Below, piece by piece: positions 62,295-64,000 of a DNA stretch of 64,000 nt (positions are counted from its first letter, which is position 1; each line of letters begins with the position of its first letter). Position numbers and translations under genes: made by a program. Below the pieces are notes generated by a model, which saw only the letters and a program-made list of their open reading frames with translations, was not told the origin of the DNA and made no database searches. The stretch is taken from contig NZ_OZ026475.1 in the NCBI RefSeq assembly GCF_964020035.1, positions 248,001-312,000 on the forward strand, read 5' to 3'. The DNA comes from Spiroplasma endosymbiont of Crioceris asparagi. GTDB lineage: Bacteria; Bacillota_I; Bacilli_A; Mycoplasmatales; Mycoplasmataceae.

Positions 62295-62307
62295 ATCTCT
62301 ATTTTTT
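62286..62307 (+). terminator. Terminator after Fic gene
   Basis: GAGAT / ATCTC stem, GTAA loop, then a T run. The stop codon is in the loop. Confidence 0.7.
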
Positions 62308-62429
62308 TAACTCTATTTGGACTTAATTTATTGTGTTATAATTTTTTGTAATAAATTAAAAACATAACATTCTTAGAAAATAACAATATTAATATCATTT
62401 TAATAAAATTAAATCAGGCGGTAGACAAT

Positions 62430-63032
62430 ATGAATAAATCTTTAAATAATAATGAAAAAAAGGAAATCATTGCAAAAAGAAGAGACATTGATTCTAAAAT
62501 AATTGAAAATCAATTTTTCGCTGAGAAAATTTTGTATGCAACAAAATTGTTTTTTGAATATGCAAAAACTAATTTAAATAAAACCCAAATTAGTGAAACA
62601 AGTTATTTCAATTTTCTTTCAATTTTGGAATTAGAATCCATTAAAGAAAAAGGTGCCTTTTTCGCTAATCAAAAAATAGTTAAAACAGAAAATGGACTTA
62701 TTCCTTCTAAAATATTTGATTTTATAAAAGGTTTAGAAATTAATAATAATGGTAAAAGACTCCCTTTACATATTTCTCAAATTATTCGTGAAGATAATGT
62801 CAACAAAACATTTTTATCTTTTAATGATCAATTTGTAGTTTTTGATGACTTTCTTTCTAATTTTGATAAAGATTTAATAAATAAAGTTGCTAAAACAGTT
62901 TTACAAGATTCTAATAAATTCATCAAAAATTATTTGGCTTGAAAAAATGCCAAAATTAATCAACAAATTAATATTTTTGACGAATTAAATGATGAACAAA
63001 GAAAAATGGAAATGGAAATCATTTATAATTAG
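62430..63032 (+). CDS. Hypothetical protein, possibly Panacea (DUF4065)-like
   Basis: A 200-residue soluble protein. After a charged N-terminus comes 'AEKILYATKLFFEYAKTNLN', then 'GAFFANQKIVKTENGLIPSK' and 'IFDFIKGL'. This loosely recalls the Panacea domain, where a 'lLYy.q....' helix is followed by 'GPvip.iy'. One TGA is Trp at 62940-62942. The end is acidic. Its ribosome site (GGCGG) is weak. It lies between the Fic gene and a second, clearer Panacea-like gene. The assignment is tentative. Confidence 0.55.
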
Positions 63033-63135
63033 TTTAATAACAATAATTTATTAATTTTAAAATATCAATGTAATTTTTATAACCTAATAAATGTATAAAC
63101 TAAATATTAAAAATAACAATGATTTTGGGGGAAGT

Positions 63136-63666
63136 ATGAAAACTATTAATTGAAAAATTATTAAAAACTTTATTTTAGCAACTTATAAAAATGATGAACA
63201 GTTTATTAAAAACAATAGCGGGACAATAATTTTAGAAAAAGTGACATTTAATAAAAATTATGTTGCAATGAATAAGTATTTATATTTTGTGCAGTTGTCT
63301 TTATTTTTGATGTATGGACAAAATATTTTAGATGTAACATTTAAAGCAAATAAAAATGGATCAGTTGTAAATGATTTTTTCGAAGAAAGTGAAATGTTAT
63401 ATGATGGTTCAGTTTCATTTAACGACATTGATAATCATGTTAAAGAAATTATTATTAAAACAATTGATTGTTTAAAACAATATTCAGTTGAAGATTTGAT
63501 TGAAATGAATCAATATGATGTGGCATGAATAAATGCTTTTAAAAATGATAATGATATTAAATTTGAAAATGTTCAAGAAAAATTTAAAAAATATGGAATG
63601 TATCAACAATATTTAAAAAATATTGGTTTACCAATAGAAGAAAGTATAATTTCTCAAGTTAACTAA
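63136..63666 (+). CDS. Panacea (DUF4065)-like protein
   Basis: A 176-residue protein. 'AMNKYLYFVQLSLFLMYGQN' resembles the opening helix of DUF4065 proteins. Near the end 'YSVEDLIEMNQYDVAWINAF' matches the family's closing 'ls...L..l.H.e.pW..a'. The middle has 'NDFFEESEMLYDG'. GGGGGAAG precedes the ATG. Panacea domains are known as antitoxin modules paired with various toxins. A partner is not adjacent unless it is Fic or the preceding gene. Identification by pattern only. Confidence 0.58.
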
Positions 63667-63671
63667 CAAAT

Positions 63672-63703
63672 AAAAAAACTAGGCAACTGGTTTTTTATTT
63701 TTT
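63672..63703 (+). terminator. Terminator after the Panacea-like gene
   Basis: AAAACTAG / CTGGTTTT stem (one wobble), GCAA loop, T run. Confidence 0.75.
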
Positions 63704-63782
63704 ATTAAGTTGATTTAGTTATTGAAATTGTAACTATAATCTTTTATATTATTATTAATTAGAAAAATAAAGGAAAATTGAT

Positions 63783-64000
63783 ATGGAAGTAATGGCTTCA
63801 TTAATTGTAATATTTTGAATAATTGGATTTACGTATTTTGGTTGTAAAATGGCCAAAAATGGTAATGCCTGAGGTATTTTGCTTGCCTTTTTAGGACTTT
63901 CAATTATTGGACTAATTATTTCTATAATTGTATTTTTTCAATATAACAAAACAAATAATCCATTAACAATTATTGTAAATAATACTATTAATGATAAAAA
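63783..64000 (+). CDS. Small membrane protein, 3' end beyond window
   Basis: At least 72 residues, still open at the window end. Two TM segments are seen ('SLIVIFWIIGFTYFGCKMA' and 'GILLAFLGLSIIGLIISIIV'), with a short loop 'KNGNAW'. AAGGAAAATTGAT precedes the ATG. Trp codons are TGA. Not recognised. Confidence 0.65.

Overview
The window comes from a wall-less, very AT-rich mollicute. UGA is read as tryptophan throughout: mraZ, the opp genes, hsdM, hsdR, the PTS genes, mupG and many others carry in-frame TGA where their families have Trp, and are whole only under that code. Lipoprotein signal style, PTS complement, a SemiSWEET-like protein and an ftsA-like/ftsZ/sepF cluster point to the Spiroplasma/Entomoplasma/Mesoplasma group. 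The exact genus is inference.

Layout. 1-2014: 3' end of pheT, a YceD-like gene, rpmF and a GIY-YIG protein. 2066-6325: division cluster mraZ-rsmH-ftsA-like-ftsZ-sepF behind a MraZ-type operator. 6352-15833: a membrane protein, a 37-residue ORF, then oppBCDFA, whose two ATPases carry very large insertions. 15898-21670: a hydrolase overlapping a degenerate ABC ATPase, two related permeases, and an amino-acid permease. 21697-29511: six lipoprotein genes on both strands, two of them built from near-identical 246- or 261-bp repeats. 29660-32023: a DUF2130 coiled-coil protein, small genes and unexplained RNA-like structures. 32296-34326: a PTS permease. 34451-40176: type I restriction-modification (hsdM, hsdS, hsdR). 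40280-45316: a SemiSWEET-like protein, a membrane protein, then a DeoR regulator, PTS permease and PfkB sugar kinase. 45612-49748: hypothetical genes, a mosaic lipoprotein and two rearrangement scars.

49757-54142 (minus strand) is an apparent N-acetylmuramate catabolic cluster: RpiR regulator, PTS EIIBC, MupG, MurQ. An organism without a wall could use it to scavenge muropeptide sugar. 54351-58750 is a three-gene set: a cytosine-C5 methyltransferase, an unknown protein, and an 830-residue protein that looks like DUF4145 + DUF262 + DUF1524 (GmrSD-like). It is the best candidate for an undescribed defence system here. It is followed by a likely small structured RNA, a DEDDh exonuclease, five tRNAs (Thr, Tyr, Gln, Lys, Leu), a lipoprotein, a Fic protein and two genes resembling Panacea (DUF4065) antitoxins.

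Four runs of exactly 16 T stand upstream of three lipoprotein genes and one PTS gene. Two of them share the sequence after the run. With the repeat-built lipoproteins this suggests a phase- and size-variable surface. These are readings by eye; no search or folding program was run.
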